A DNA stretch of 17,561 bases from Seribacter sulfatis (GCF_964187635.1 NZ_CAXLMO010000061.1:1-17561); one strand, 5' to 3'. Counted from the stretch's first letter, positions 6,468 through 14,400 are shown. The notes: generated from the letters alone by a model not told the origin. Numbers and translations: made by a program.

Positions 6468-7358
6468 TCAGGGTTGGTAGGGTTGGTGAGAATATCCGAT
6501 GGAATCAAGCATGCCCATGAGTTGCCTGCCGTATTTGAGGTAAATTTCAATCGGATCTTCCTTGGATCCTGTGTTTGAATCCGCATCATGAAAAACCGCG
6601 GCGAGGTGAGGTTCGATCGAAATTCCCCCGTCATATCCGCTTTTCATCAGGTCAGTCATCACATCTAATACACGGCCCTTTCCCTCTCCGGGATAGGTAT
6701 ATACTTCCTTGTTTCCATTTTCTGGTAATGGATTGAGGCAGTCCTTGACATGAACATAGGCAATATGGTCTTTCACATTTAGATAAAATTCCCAAGGGTC
6801 CTGCCAATGGTTTCCCTCTCTCGATCGGTCACGGTTAAATACAGGATTTCCGGTGTCGTATACCAGTTTTATACCCGGGAGGGCATCGATAAGTTCAAGA
6901 GTGTGTTGCCAACTCATTCCCCCGTAGTTCATGCAGTTTTCATGCACCACGGTAATCCCCTCAGCACTAAATGCATCAAGAATGAGTTGCAGGCGCCTGA
7001 TACGTTCCTTCGCCATTAACTCGACCCCTTCAATTACTTTATAGCTCATTACCCGAACAAAGCGGGTGCCCAATTTTTTCATCCGGGGAATAGTTCGGTT
7101 GATCTCCGCCTCGGTAATGGCAAAGTCGTCACGTACATCTTTTCCCCAATTGGCAATGGCAGACCCAAAGGCGTTAATATGGACACCGCTTCCATCCAGT
7201 GTCTCGCAGACCTGATCAAATGCTTCCTCACTTAGATCGTGAATGTTCTTCCCATTGATGAAGCGAGATTCAATCGCGTTCCATCCGAGTTGTCGGGTCA
7301 CTTCAATTTGAGTTTCAATATTTTGGGACGCTTCGTCCGCAATGCCGGTTAAATACAT
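6468..7358 (-). CDS. Sugar phosphate isomerase/epimerase family TIM-barrel protein
   Basis: A 296-residue cytoplasmic protein of the AP-endonuclease-2/xylose-isomerase-like superfamily, usually metal-dependent sugar isomerases, epimerases or dehydratases. The four expected metal ligands can be placed: Glu140 (VVHEN), Asp168 (YDTGNP), His203 (YVHVKD) and Glu249 (SIEPH). It begins MYLTGIADEAS and needs no other start. It lies 16 bp after the Gfo/Idh/MocA gene, within an operon that also encodes a DUF1080 protein. In characterised 3-keto-glycoside pathways, TIM-barrel proteins of this superfamily act on 3-keto sugars (isomerisation or beta-elimination), which is the most attractive role here, but the exact reaction cannot be read from sequence. 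Confidence 0.88.
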   Translation of the reverse strand: MYLTGIADEASQNIETQIEVTRQLGWNAIESRFINGKNIHDLSEEAFDQVCETLDGSGVHINAFGSAIANWGKDVRDDFAITEAEINRTIPRMKKLGTRFVRVMSYKVIEGVELMAKERIRRLQLILDAFSAEGITVVHENCMNYGGMSWQHTLELIDALPGIKLVYDTGNPVFNRDRSREGNHWQDPWEFYLNVKDHIAYVHVKDCLNPLPENGNKEVYTYPGEGKGRVLDVMTDLMKSGYDGGISIEPHLAAVFHDADSNTGSKEDPIEIYLKYGRQLMGMLDSIGYSHQPYQP

Positions 7359-7374
7359 AATTTAAATTGTTACA

Positions 7375-8430
7375 TTAGAGAGAGATTTTAGCACCATCGT
7401 TCTTCATGGACTGGTAAATAGCGGTGATTAATTCAACTGCCCGCCTGCCTTCCGTACCGTCGATTTCGGGTTTCTCACCGTTACGTAGTGCGTGGAGTGC
7501 ATTTTCAAAATTTCGCTGGTGCCAGAGAAAATCGATCGCTTTGGGGTCCGCTGCCCCAGCCCCTGATGTATTTTCATACACTCCATGTTCGGAGAGAATT
7601 TTTTCATCTGCGGGTTGGTGATTTTTCAAATCCCATACGCTAAATTTGTCGTCCACCATCATGATAGATCCTTGGTCCCCGCAGATATGGATGGATGCAG
7701 GTAGCCCGGTGTTGGAAAAACAGGCGGTGGAAGCTTGGATGACTCCGCGAGCTCCGGATTTAAATTCAACAATTGCTACGGCTACATCCTCCACTTCAAT
7801 TCCTTCGTGTGCTTCCAAGCCGCCCGAGGCGGATACAGATTTTACATCCCCCAATAAATGAAGCATGAGATCGATCGTATGGATCGACTGGTTCATTAGG
7901 GCACCCCCGCCATCAAGGTTCCAGGTTCCGCGCCACGCTCCGCTGTCGTAGTATTCCTGAGAGCGCCACCACTTAATTGCAGTGTCACAGAGCACAATTT
8001 TTCCAAGCCTTCCCTCCTCGATTGCTTTTTTGAAAATGTAAGTGGAGTCATTAAAACGACGTGGGAATACACCGGAAAGAGAAACTTTATTTTTCTCGCA
8101 AATCCCGATCATCTGATCAATTCGCTCGGTGGTGACTTCCAGTGGTTTTTCACAAATGATATGCTTTCCCGCCTCTGCCGCTGCGGTGACATGATCAAGA
8201 TGGGCACCACTGACTGAGCAAATGGTGACCACCTCCATATCAGGATGACGGAGGAATTCACTTAGGTCGGAGTAACCGGTACAGCCGTATTTGTCCGCGA
8301 ATGTTTTTGCTTTTTCGTCCTTACGGGCAAAGGCGGCGACTAATTCCGCACCCTCCATGGCTTGAATGGCTTGGGCGTGAAAATCAGCGATCACGCCCGC
8401 ACCAATAATTCCAATTTTAAAAGATTTCAT
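7375..8430 (-). CDS. Gfo/Idh/MocA family NAD(P)-dependent sugar oxidoreductase
   Basis: A 351-residue protein with an N-terminal Rossmann fold (GIIGAGVIADFH, 7-18), the family EKP motif (CEKPLEV, 93-99, Lys95 being the usual catalytic lysine), and the substrate-domain motif GGGALMNQSIHTIDL (174-188) with His184. Members oxidise or reduce sugars, sugar acids or inositols at one hydroxyl; no signal peptide or Tat motif is present, so it acts in the cytoplasm. It lies 34 bp downstream of the DUF1080 gene and 16 bp upstream of the isomerase gene. That neighbourhood points to C3 oxidation/reduction of a glycoside or of its released 3-keto sugar. The substrate is not predictable from sequence alone. 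Confidence 0.93.
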   Translation of the reverse strand: MKSFKIGIIGAGVIADFHAQAIQAMEGAELVAAFARKDEKAKTFADKYGCTGYSDLSEFLRHPDMEVVTICSVSGAHLDHVTAAAEAGKHIICEKPLEVTTERIDQMIGICEKNKVSLSGVFPRRFNDSTYIFKKAIEEGRLGKIVLCDTAIKWWRSQEYYDSGAWRGTWNLDGGGALMNQSIHTIDLMLHLLGDVKSVSASGGLEAHEGIEVEDVAVAIVEFKSGARGVIQASTACFSNTGLPASIHICGDQGSIMMVDDKFSVWDLKNHQPADEKILSEHGVYENTSGAGAADPKAIDFLWHQRNFENALHALRNGEKPEIDGTEGRRAVELITAIYQSMKNDGAKISL

Positions 8431-8464
8431 TTTGTAAGTTGTACCTCTTCAATAGACCGAAGGG

Positions 8465-9115
8465 TCAGAGTTCAAGGATTTTGATATTTTTAAAGCGGTA
8501 CACCTGACCTTTTTCACCGTGGTGTTGAATCGCAATGAATCCCTTGGCATCAGTTGAATCTTTCAAATCGGTGGTCTTGACCCCGTTTACCCAAATTTGA
8601 ATATGCTCGCCCAGACAGCGGATTTTGTAATGGTTCCAATCACTTCGCTTAAAGGCTCCACTCCTATCCTTTTTCCAATGTTCGTCGTTGTATGGATTTA
8701 CGATTGGTTTTTTCGGATGAATCCAACCGCGCCGACCTTCGTCGTATAAACCACCGGACCAATTACGGTCGGAACCGTCCACTTCTGCTTGATAGCCGAA
8801 CATGCTTCCATTCTCCCTTTTTTGGGAGCGAAAAAGAAAGCCGGAATTCGCTTTTCCTTCAGGCAATTTTATTTCTGCCTCGAGGATGAAGTCGCTAAAT
8901 TTTTGGTCGTAGGCAAGAAAGAATTTTTTATTCGCGATTAGTTCGATCACTCCTTTAACCACTTTAAATTCACCGTGGGAATAGGGGTTGTGCCATCCGG
9001 ATAAATCCTTTCCATTAAACAAATTGACCCATTTGTGTTTGGACTTCTCGGCACCCAATGGAGAAAGGAAAAGGGAGGTAACAAACGGGAAAAGTACGAG
9101 GAAGCAAAATTTCAT
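8465..9115 (-). CDS. DUF1080 / 3-keto-disaccharide hydrolase domain protein, exported
   Basis: A 216-residue protein with a signal peptide at 1-22 (MKFCFLVLFPFVTSLFLSPL then GA|EK), so it acts outside the cytoplasm. The mature part is a single concanavalin-like jelly roll of the PF06439 type with hallmark stretches: WVNLFNGKDLSGWHN (29-43), NSGFLFRSQ (90-98), YQAEVDGS..WSGGLYDEGRRGW (108-131) and GFIAIQHHG...FKNIKILEL (192-216). Members have been shown to cleave 3-keto-O-glycosides. It is the first gene of the minus-strand operon, reading away from the shared control region at 9116-9222. Partners for 3-keto chemistry follow immediately downstream. A glycoside 3-dehydrogenase that would make the keto substrate outside the cytoplasm is not evident here. 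Confidence 0.9.
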   Translation of the reverse strand: MKFCFLVLFPFVTSLFLSPLGAEKSKHKWVNLFNGKDLSGWHNPYSHGEFKVVKGVIELIANKKFFLAYDQKFSDFILEAEIKLPEGKANSGFLFRSQKRENGSMFGYQAEVDGSDRNWSGGLYDEGRRGWIHPKKPIVNPYNDEHWKKDRSGAFKRSDWNHYKIRCLGEHIQIWVNGVKTTDLKDSTDAKGFIAIQHHGEKGQVYRFKNIKILEL

Positions 9116-9222
9116 AGTAAAAAGAGTTAGTGGTGGTGGACCGAGTTACTGAGTTTTTTAAACTAAATTGACACCAGGCTTAACTCGTGTAAAGCCTTTA
9201 TGTTTATAAATTCTATTCCTTT
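9116..9222. promoter_or_regulatory. Divergent control region shared by the two catabolic operons
   Basis: The 107 bp between the DUF1080 gene (minus) and the dehydrogenase gene (plus) must carry both operon promoters. For the plus strand there is a perfect -35 TTGACA at 9168-9173, but no good -10 at 16-18 bp; TATAAA at 9205-9210 lies too far from it, and if used would leave a nearly leaderless transcript. On the minus strand TTTACA (9188-9193) could be a -35. The 22-bp palindrome at 9176-9197 lies between these elements, where binding could block both. Confidence 0.6.
9176..9197. promoter_or_regulatory. Candidate LacI-family operator (22-bp palindrome)
   Basis: Left half AGGCTTAACTC (9176-9186) and right half GTGTAAAGCCT (9187-9197) are complementary at 9 of 11 positions, with the dyad axis in a central CG step. 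LacI-family repressors typically bind even-length palindromes of about 16-22 bp with central CpG, where the hinge leucine intercalates. It sits 3 bp after a TTGACA box, and the LacI-type gene at 13289 terminates the adjacent operon. Binding by that protein is inferred. Confidence 0.65.
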
Positions 9223-10197
9223 ATGAAAGTACTGCTTACCACCACTTCTTTTCAAGACACACCCGGACCCCATCACGACAAACTCAGTGAAGCCGGGTTT
9301 GAACTTCTCTGTGAACGGGGCCCGTTGACAGAAGCCCGGATGCTTGAGTTAGTGGGGGATGTAGACGCCTTTATCTGTGGGGATGATGAAATCACTAAGG
9401 CAGTAGTCGACCGGGCTCTTCCCCGTTTGAAAGTGATTTCCAAGTATGGAATTGGGTTGGATAAGATTGATGTCGGTTATGTTACGGAGAAAAAAATACC
9501 GCTTACTTTTTGCCCCGGGGTAAACCACACCACAGTGGCGGAACATACTTTTGCTCTGCTTCTTGCTTTGTCGAGGCAGTTAATTACAGAGGCAAATCAC
9601 TGTGCGGCTGGCGAGTGGGTACGATTGACTGGAAATGAAATTATGGGAAAAACTATTTCCATCATTGGAATGGGCCGGATTGGTAAAGAAGTCGCAATCC
9701 GGGCGAAGGCATTCGGAATGAAAGCGGTCGGGTTTGATCTTTATTGGGACGAAAAATTTGCCCGTGAGTATAATGTGAAACGCTGCGAAAATATTGAAGA
9801 GGCACTGAATGCCGGGGAAGTGGTCAGCTTGCATGTCAACTTAACCGATGAAACGAGAGATTTGATTAATGCGGAAAGTATTTTAAAAATGAAGGACGGG
9901 GTAATTATCCTGAACTGTGCACGAGGAGAAATTGTCAATTCAAGCGACCTTGCCGATGCATTAAATTGCGAAAAGGTGGGCGGCTATGGTGCGGATGTTC
10001 TCGATATTGAACCGCCTCCGTCTGACCACCCGATTTTACGGGCTAAAAATACAGTGATCACTCCGCACATCGGATCGCGTACCTATGAGTCCGTACAAAG
10101 ACAGGCAGGAATGGCGGCGGAGAATCTGATTCTTGCCTTGAAGGGTGAGAAACCACTTGCCCAGGCAAACGATGTGCCGATAATAAACCACACTTGA
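9223..10197 (+). CDS. D-isomer-specific 2-hydroxyacid dehydrogenase (phosphoglycerate dehydrogenase-like)
   Basis: A 324-residue NAD-dependent dehydrogenase. The nucleotide site is GMGRIG (149-154) with Asp172 after beta-2, which favours NAD(H). The catalytic triad is visible: Arg234 (NCARGE), Glu263 (DVLDIEPP) and His282 (TPHIGS). The N-terminal substrate part includes SKYGIGLDKID (73-83). The length suits the short SerA-like group, with no ACT domain, so it need not be a serine-biosynthesis enzyme. It interconverts a 2-hydroxy acid and its 2-keto acid. It is the first gene of the plus operon, next to the palindrome, and is followed after 27 bp by an unrelated-fold 2-hydroxyacid dehydrogenase. 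Its context suggests sugar-acid catabolism; the substrate is unknown. Confidence 0.93.
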   Translation: MKVLLTTTSFQDTPGPHHDKLSEAGFELLCERGPLTEARMLELVGDVDAFICGDDEITKAVVDRALPRLKVISKYGIGLDKIDVGYVTEKKIPLTFCPGVNHTTVAEHTFALLLALSRQLITEANHCAAGEWVRLTGNEIMGKTISIIGMGRIGKEVAIRAKAFGMKAVGFDLYWDEKFAREYNVKRCENIEEALNAGEVVSLHVNLTDETRDLINAESILKMKDGVIILNCARGEIVNSSDLADALNCEKVGGYGADVLDIEPPPSDHPILRAKNTVITPHIGSRTYESVQRQAGMAAENLILALKGEKPLAQANDVPIINHT

Positions 10198-10224
10198 TCG
10201 AAATTTTCACACTCATTCAGAAGC

Positions 10225-11328
10225 ATGAACCAGAGCGACGAACAGTTTTACATAGTACCCGAGGGCACACACAATACCCTTGTTAAAAATGCCTATGCTC
10301 ACCGAGGTTTTGACCAGGAGGAGTGTGATGCCGCGGCTCGCTTTTCTTCCTACGCCACCCATCACGGCATACGGACGCACAATGCATTAAAAGCATTGCA
10401 CTTGGACGATCTTTTTGGATCGAAAGCGGGGGGATGCAAACCATCGGCTACAATCATTAAAAAGGAGAGTCGTTTTGGAGCCTCTCAGGTTTGGGATTGT
10501 CAGTATAAATTGGGCCAGGCTACGGCTTATGAGGCCATGGATGCCTGCATCGAATTGGCAGATAAATACGGGATTGGGCAAATCTCGGTGGATCACGCAT
10601 TTCATTATCTTTGGGGTGGTGGCTATGTAATGGAGGCAGCCAAGAAGGGCTACATTGCCTACACTAATTGCACGGCTGCGATTACGGAAGTGGTTCCCTT
10701 CATGGGGAGTAGTCCGACTTTGGGTACGAATCCCCATTCCTGGGGTTTTCCTACCACTGAGGCACTTGGCTTTCCTATTGTGATTGATTGGGCGACCTCG
10801 GTCATTGCAATGGGGCGGGTTCAACAACTCAAGAGGGAAGGAAAGTCTCTTCCTCCGGGTGCTGCGGTTGATTCCGAGGGCAATGAAACCACAGACCCCC
10901 ATCAGGTCGCCGCTCTTAAACCTTTCGGTGCTCATAAGGGGTATGGTTTATCATTGATCAATGAATTGGTGGCCGGGTTTATTGGTGCGTCCAAGCCCAC
11001 GCTACGGAGCAAGCATTTGAATGATGGAGATAAGCACACCCCTAATTTTTATTTTCAGGTTATCCATCCGGAAGCACTGAGTAGCGGGGCATTCGCGCAT
11101 GGAAGAAATCAGTCTGAAAATATAAAAGTCGTACTTGATGATATTTTAGGGGAAGGGAATGAAAAATGTATTATTCCCGGGCAGATTGAGGCCCAATTTG
11201 CGAAGTTATCCGAAGAGGCAGGGGGACTGCTTTTTTCGGAAAAGGAAATTGAAGAATTTAATTTGATTGCAAAGGAGTGCGGATCGGAACCTTGGCAATT
11301 AAGTGCCTTAGAAAAAAGTGGAAATTAA
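10225..11328 (+). CDS. Ldh2 family (malate/L-lactate/YlbC-type) oxidoreductase
   Basis: A 367-residue NAD(P)-dependent dehydrogenase of the Ldh2/MdH2 fold (PF02615), unrelated to Rossmann enzymes. Family landmarks: GIRTHNA (48-54), matching the usual G.DSHG box with His52 as the presumed catalytic histidine; GTNPHSWGFP (167-176); VIDWATSVIAMGRV (186-199); and AHKGYGLSLINELVAGF (236-252). Family members reduce or oxidise 2-keto/2-hydroxy acids such as malate, ureidoglycolate, 2,3-diketogulonate and sulfolactate. The Bacillus subtilis hexuronate locus contains a relative (YjmC) beside an SDR like the one encoded here. The serine and glycine of the usual SHG are replaced (THN), so this is a divergent subgroup. 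Only 3 bp separate it from kdgK. Confidence 0.9.
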   Translation: MNQSDEQFYIVPEGTHNTLVKNAYAHRGFDQEECDAAARFSSYATHHGIRTHNALKALHLDDLFGSKAGGCKPSATIIKKESRFGASQVWDCQYKLGQATAYEAMDACIELADKYGIGQISVDHAFHYLWGGGYVMEAAKKGYIAYTNCTAAITEVVPFMGSSPTLGTNPHSWGFPTTEALGFPIVIDWATSVIAMGRVQQLKREGKSLPPGAAVDSEGNETTDPHQVAALKPFGAHKGYGLSLINELVAGFIGASKPTLRSKHLNDGDKHTPNFYFQVIHPEALSSGAFAHGRNQSENIKVVLDDILGEGNEKCIIPGQIEAQFAKLSEEAGGLLFSEKEIEEFNLIAKECGSEPWQLSALEKSGN

Positions 11329-11331
11329 TTT

Positions 11332-12429
11332 ATGAGTCTCGACATTAAATCAAAATCTGACTGCCGTTACGACCTTGTCTCGCTCGGTGAAATTATGCTT
11401 CGTCTCGATCCGGGTGAGGGCAGAATACGAACGGCACGAAATTTTTCCGCCTGGGAAGGGGGAGGGGAGTACAATGTGGCCCGCGGATTACGCCGATGCT
11501 TCGGAATGGACACGGGAGTAGTTACCGCATTTGCGGATAATGAGATCGGCCGATTAATAGAGGATTTTATTTTGCAGGGTGGTGTGGACACTTCGCTGGT
11601 TCGTTGGGTTCCCTATGACGGACTCGGACGGGAAGTGAGGAACGGGCTAAACTTCACTGAGCGCGGTTTTGGTATTCGCGGAGCGGTCGGAGTACCTGAC
11701 CGTGGACTGACTGCAGCCTCTCAATTGAAAGTCGGAGATATTGATTGGGATGACCTATTTGGAAACCAGGGTGTTCGCTGGTTTCACACCGGGGGGATCT
11801 TCGCGGCGTTGTCCGAGTCCACTGCAGAAGTTACTGCGGAAGCGGTACAGTCTGCCCAGAAATACGGAACCGTGGTTTCTTATGATCTGAACTACCGTCC
11901 ATCGCTTTGGAAATCGATCGGTGGGATTGAAAAGGCCCAGGAAGTGAATCGTGCGATTGCCCGGAATGTGGATGTGATGATCGGGAATGAGGAAGACTTT
12001 ACTGCCTGTCTCGGATTTGAAGTGGAAGGTGTGGACGAAGCAATTTCTACGATCGAGGTGGATAGTTTTAAGAAAATGATCACCCAGGTAGTGACCGAGT
12101 TTCCCAATTTTAAGGCGACTGCGACCACGCTGCGTACCGTGAAGACGGCCACACTGAACGATTGGGGTGCGATCTGCTGGCAGGATGGAAATTTTTATGA
12201 GGCGGTTCATCGTCCGGATCTAGAGATTATGGATCGGGTCGGCGGCGGAGACAGTTTTGCCTCCGGTTTAATTTATGGATTTCTTCAGGGGCATGATGGG
12301 GATCAGGCAGTAAATTACGGAGCAGCTCATGGGGCTCTGGCGATGACAACACCGGGAGATACTTCCATGGTGACTGTTGCGGATGTGGAAAAAGTAATGG
12401 GGGGTGGTGGAGCCCGGGTGGTAAGGTAA
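11332..12429 (+). CDS. kdgK: PfkB family kinase, probable 2-dehydro-3-deoxygluconokinase
   Basis: A 365-residue ribokinase/PfkB-family protein. SLGEIMLRLDPGEG (17-30) and WEGGGEYNVARGL (41-53) are typical of KDG kinases, as are DLNYRPSLW (185-193), GNEEDF (218-223) and the second PfkB signature DRVGGGDSFASG (301-312) with catalytic base Asp307. The reaction would be ATP + 2-keto-3-deoxygluconate -> KDPG, feeding the Entner-Doudoroff aldolase, which is not in this window. The next gene encodes a mannonate/fructuronate-type SDR, which strengthens the uronate-pathway reading. It starts 3 bp after the Ldh2 stop and precedes the SDR by 20 bp. A related 2-keto-sugar or fructose-type substrate remains possible. 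Confidence 0.85.
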   Translation: MSLDIKSKSDCRYDLVSLGEIMLRLDPGEGRIRTARNFSAWEGGGEYNVARGLRRCFGMDTGVVTAFADNEIGRLIEDFILQGGVDTSLVRWVPYDGLGREVRNGLNFTERGFGIRGAVGVPDRGLTAASQLKVGDIDWDDLFGNQGVRWFHTGGIFAALSESTAEVTAEAVQSAQKYGTVVSYDLNYRPSLWKSIGGIEKAQEVNRAIARNVDVMIGNEEDFTACLGFEVEGVDEAISTIEVDSFKKMITQVVTEFPNFKATATTLRTVKTATLNDWGAICWQDGNFYEAVHRPDLEIMDRVGGGDSFASGLIYGFLQGHDGDQAVNYGAAHGALAMTTPGDTSMVTVADVEKVMGGGGARVVR

Positions 12430-12449
12430 ATCTCAACTATTTATTTCCT

Positions 12450-13265
12450 ATGAAAGAATTATTTAATATAAGCGGAAAAGTTTTTGTCGTAACCGGTTCA
12501 ACTGGTGTTCTTGCCGGAGGAACTGCAAGGTATTTACAGGAGCAGGGTGCCAAAGTGGCTTACCTCGGAAGGAATCAGGCTAAAGTGGATGCAGTCTTGG
12601 AAGAGGCGGGAAAGATATCCGAGCATTGCCTGGGAGTGACTACTGATGTACTTGACGAAGATGGGCTCAATAGGGGGTATGAGAAAGTGATGAACGAGTT
12701 TGGTCGGGTCGATGCCCTGATCAACGGGGCGGGCGGAAATATGCCTGGTGCGACTATTGGCCCGGATAAGGAAATTTTTGACCTTAATATAGACGACTAC
12801 AGCCAGGTGATGGACTTAAATCTTAAGGGTACGGTTTTGCCGACACTTACTTTTGCCAAAGCATTTAAGGCACAGGGCACGGGTTCAGTAATTAATTTTT
12901 CGTCTATGTCTTCGGGCCAGGCCTTGACACGGGTTTTGGGATATTCCAACGCCAAGGCTGCAATCGATAATTTTACCCGTTGGATGGCGACCGAAATGGC
13001 ATTAAAGTACGGAGATGGAGTCCGCGTGAATGCAGTGGCCCCGGGATTTTTTATTTCCAATCAAAATCGGGCTCTTTTGCTTAATGAGGACGGCTCATTT
13101 ACCGAGCGTGGACAGCAGGTCATCAACAAAACTCCATTCAGGCGCTTTGGAGAGCAGGAAGAAATTTACGGAACCATTCATTATCTACTTTCGGACGCCG
13201 CTTCTTTCGTAACTGGAACCGTTGCGGCGGTGGATGGCGGATTTTCTTCTTTCTGCGGGGTATGA
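12450..13265 (+). CDS. uxuB: SDR family oxidoreductase, probable D-mannonate oxidoreductase / fructuronate reductase
   Basis: A 271-residue short-chain dehydrogenase. Cofactor motif TGSTGVLAGG (15-24), NGAGGN (92-97) and catalytic Ser152, Tyr165 and Lys169 (YSNAK) are all present. The C-terminal part APGFFISNQNR, then TPFRRFGEQEE, then VDGGFSSFCGV resembles the Bacillus YjmF type of UxuB rather than KduD or FabG. The long helical insert DKEIFDLNIDDYSQVMDLN (106-124) also fits that group. It would reduce D-fructuronate to D-mannonate. Mannonate dehydratase, needed to link this product to KdgK, is not in the window. The gene lies 20 bp after kdgK and 23 bp before the regulator. A related deoxy-keto-uronate reductase role cannot be excluded. 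Confidence 0.8.
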   Translation: MKELFNISGKVFVVTGSTGVLAGGTARYLQEQGAKVAYLGRNQAKVDAVLEEAGKISEHCLGVTTDVLDEDGLNRGYEKVMNEFGRVDALINGAGGNMPGATIGPDKEIFDLNIDDYSQVMDLNLKGTVLPTLTFAKAFKAQGTGSVINFSSMSSGQALTRVLGYSNAKAAIDNFTRWMATEMALKYGDGVRVNAVAPGFFISNQNRALLLNEDGSFTERGQQVINKTPFRRFGEQEEIYGTIHYLLSDAASFVTGTVAAVDGGFSSFCGV

Positions 13266-13288
13266 AATCTCGTATGATTGGTTAATTG

Positions 13289-14335
13289 ATGAAGGCAAAG
13301 TATTATTCAACTGCTGAATTGGCAGAGAAGACAGGGACTTCGAGGCAGGTAATCTCCGCAATTATAAACGAGAAGTGGAAGGAGAAGAGAATTTCGCAGG
13401 CTACATACGAACGCATTAAGAAAGCGATGGATGACCTTGGCTTCGTACCGGACCGGACTGCAGTCTCACTCAAAAAAGACAGTCGCAAAAAAGTGGGAAT
13501 ACTCTGTCATGGTCCTTTATATTCCCATATTTTGACTGCGATTGAAAAACTCAATCACCATTTTTTAGACCAAGGAATTCCAGTTGAAATGCACATAAGT
13601 GCGGAAGGGAGACTCGCCGAAGGATTACGGGATTTGATGGGCCAGCGAGTGGAAAGTTTGGTTGTGCTACTCAGTCCGATGACCCGCAACTTTTGTGAGG
13701 TTGATTTGAAGAACCCATCGATTCTCAAATTATTACGGGTAGTGCCCAATATTATATACAATTTTCCTTTTGGGATTCATGAAGACTCGCTTGAAAAAGA
13801 ACTGACCCGGGGAGGTTCTCAACTGATCGGTTTTTCTAAGGAAAAAGCATACACTCAGTTTTTTAAAGATTTTACTGCCCCAGAGAAGACCCGAATTTTG
13901 ATGGACGACAAGATTTTTGCACTGTTTAAAGCTGGAACACAGATGAGCAAGATTTGTGAGAGTTTTGATCGATTGGATACTTATCCCAATCCCCAAAGTG
14001 ACAAATTGGACCAAAACCCTTTTCTGATTGGAGAAAAGCTTGCTCATATGCTTCTTCCCAGGATCAGAGAGCAGCACTATGATTTTATTCTGACCTCTTC
14101 GGATCGGATTGCCCAGGGCATGGCCGCTGTTTTAGAGGATGCAGGGTTATCTATTCCCCAAGATATTAACCTGCTTGGATTTGATAAAATAGATTCTCTT
14201 CCCTACTTTAAGCATGCCTTGCCCACGATTGAAGTGCCGATACAACCAATGATCGATGAACTTCTTGCCACATTGAAAAAGCAAAAATGGAATGGAAATT
14301 CATTTCGGGTTGAAGCAAACTTGATTGGTACTTAA
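13289..14335 (+). CDS. LacI family transcriptional regulator
   Basis: A 348-residue regulator. I choose the ATG at 13289 over the TTG three bases earlier. The DNA-binding part has helix 1 STAELAEKTG (7-16), recognition helix SRQVISAIIN (18-27) and a hinge segment RTAVSLKK (56-63) with the lever leucine Leu61; the loop between helices 2 and 3 (EKWKEKRIS) is a little longer than usual. The effector domain is periplasmic-binding-protein-like, diverged at its N-terminal side but clear at the end: SSDRIAQGMAAVLEDAG (270-286), then INLLGFDKI (about 293-301). It is the last gene of the plus operon and should control it together with the divergent operon through the CpG-centred palindrome. The effector is unknown, likely a pathway sugar acid. 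Confidence 0.9.
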   Translation: MKAKYYSTAELAEKTGTSRQVISAIINEKWKEKRISQATYERIKKAMDDLGFVPDRTAVSLKKDSRKKVGILCHGPLYSHILTAIEKLNHHFLDQGIPVEMHISAEGRLAEGLRDLMGQRVESLVVLLSPMTRNFCEVDLKNPSILKLLRVVPNIIYNFPFGIHEDSLEKELTRGGSQLIGFSKEKAYTQFFKDFTAPEKTRILMDDKIFALFKAGTQMSKICESFDRLDTYPNPQSDKLDQNPFLIGEKLAHMLLPRIREQHYDFILTSSDRIAQGMAAVLEDAGLSIPQDINLLGFDKIDSLPYFKHALPTIEVPIQPMIDELLATLKKQKWNGNSFRVEANLIGT

Positions 14336-14400
14336 GGAAAATTTGATTTTTTAAGTTGTAGGACTTTCATCCTGTCGATGGTATGGTCAAAAATTAAATA

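Noticed and set aside
9205..9210. TATAAA as the -10 partner of the TTGACA at 9168-9173
   Set aside because: The spacing of 31 bp is far outside 16-18 bp, so these two elements cannot form one sigma-70 promoter.
10387..10935. 182-codon open frame on the minus strand
   Set aside because: It lies wholly antisense within the Ldh2 gene, whose product shows full family motifs; its composition is rich in R, H, P and S and it lacks any recognisable pattern.
11755..12210. 151-codon open frame on the minus strand
   Set aside because: Antisense shadow inside kdgK, whose PfkB motifs are intact across this stretch.
14336..14400. Terminator between the LacI and USP-like genes
   Set aside because: Only a 4-bp stem (AGGA/TCCT) without a following T-run is visible, which is too weak to call.
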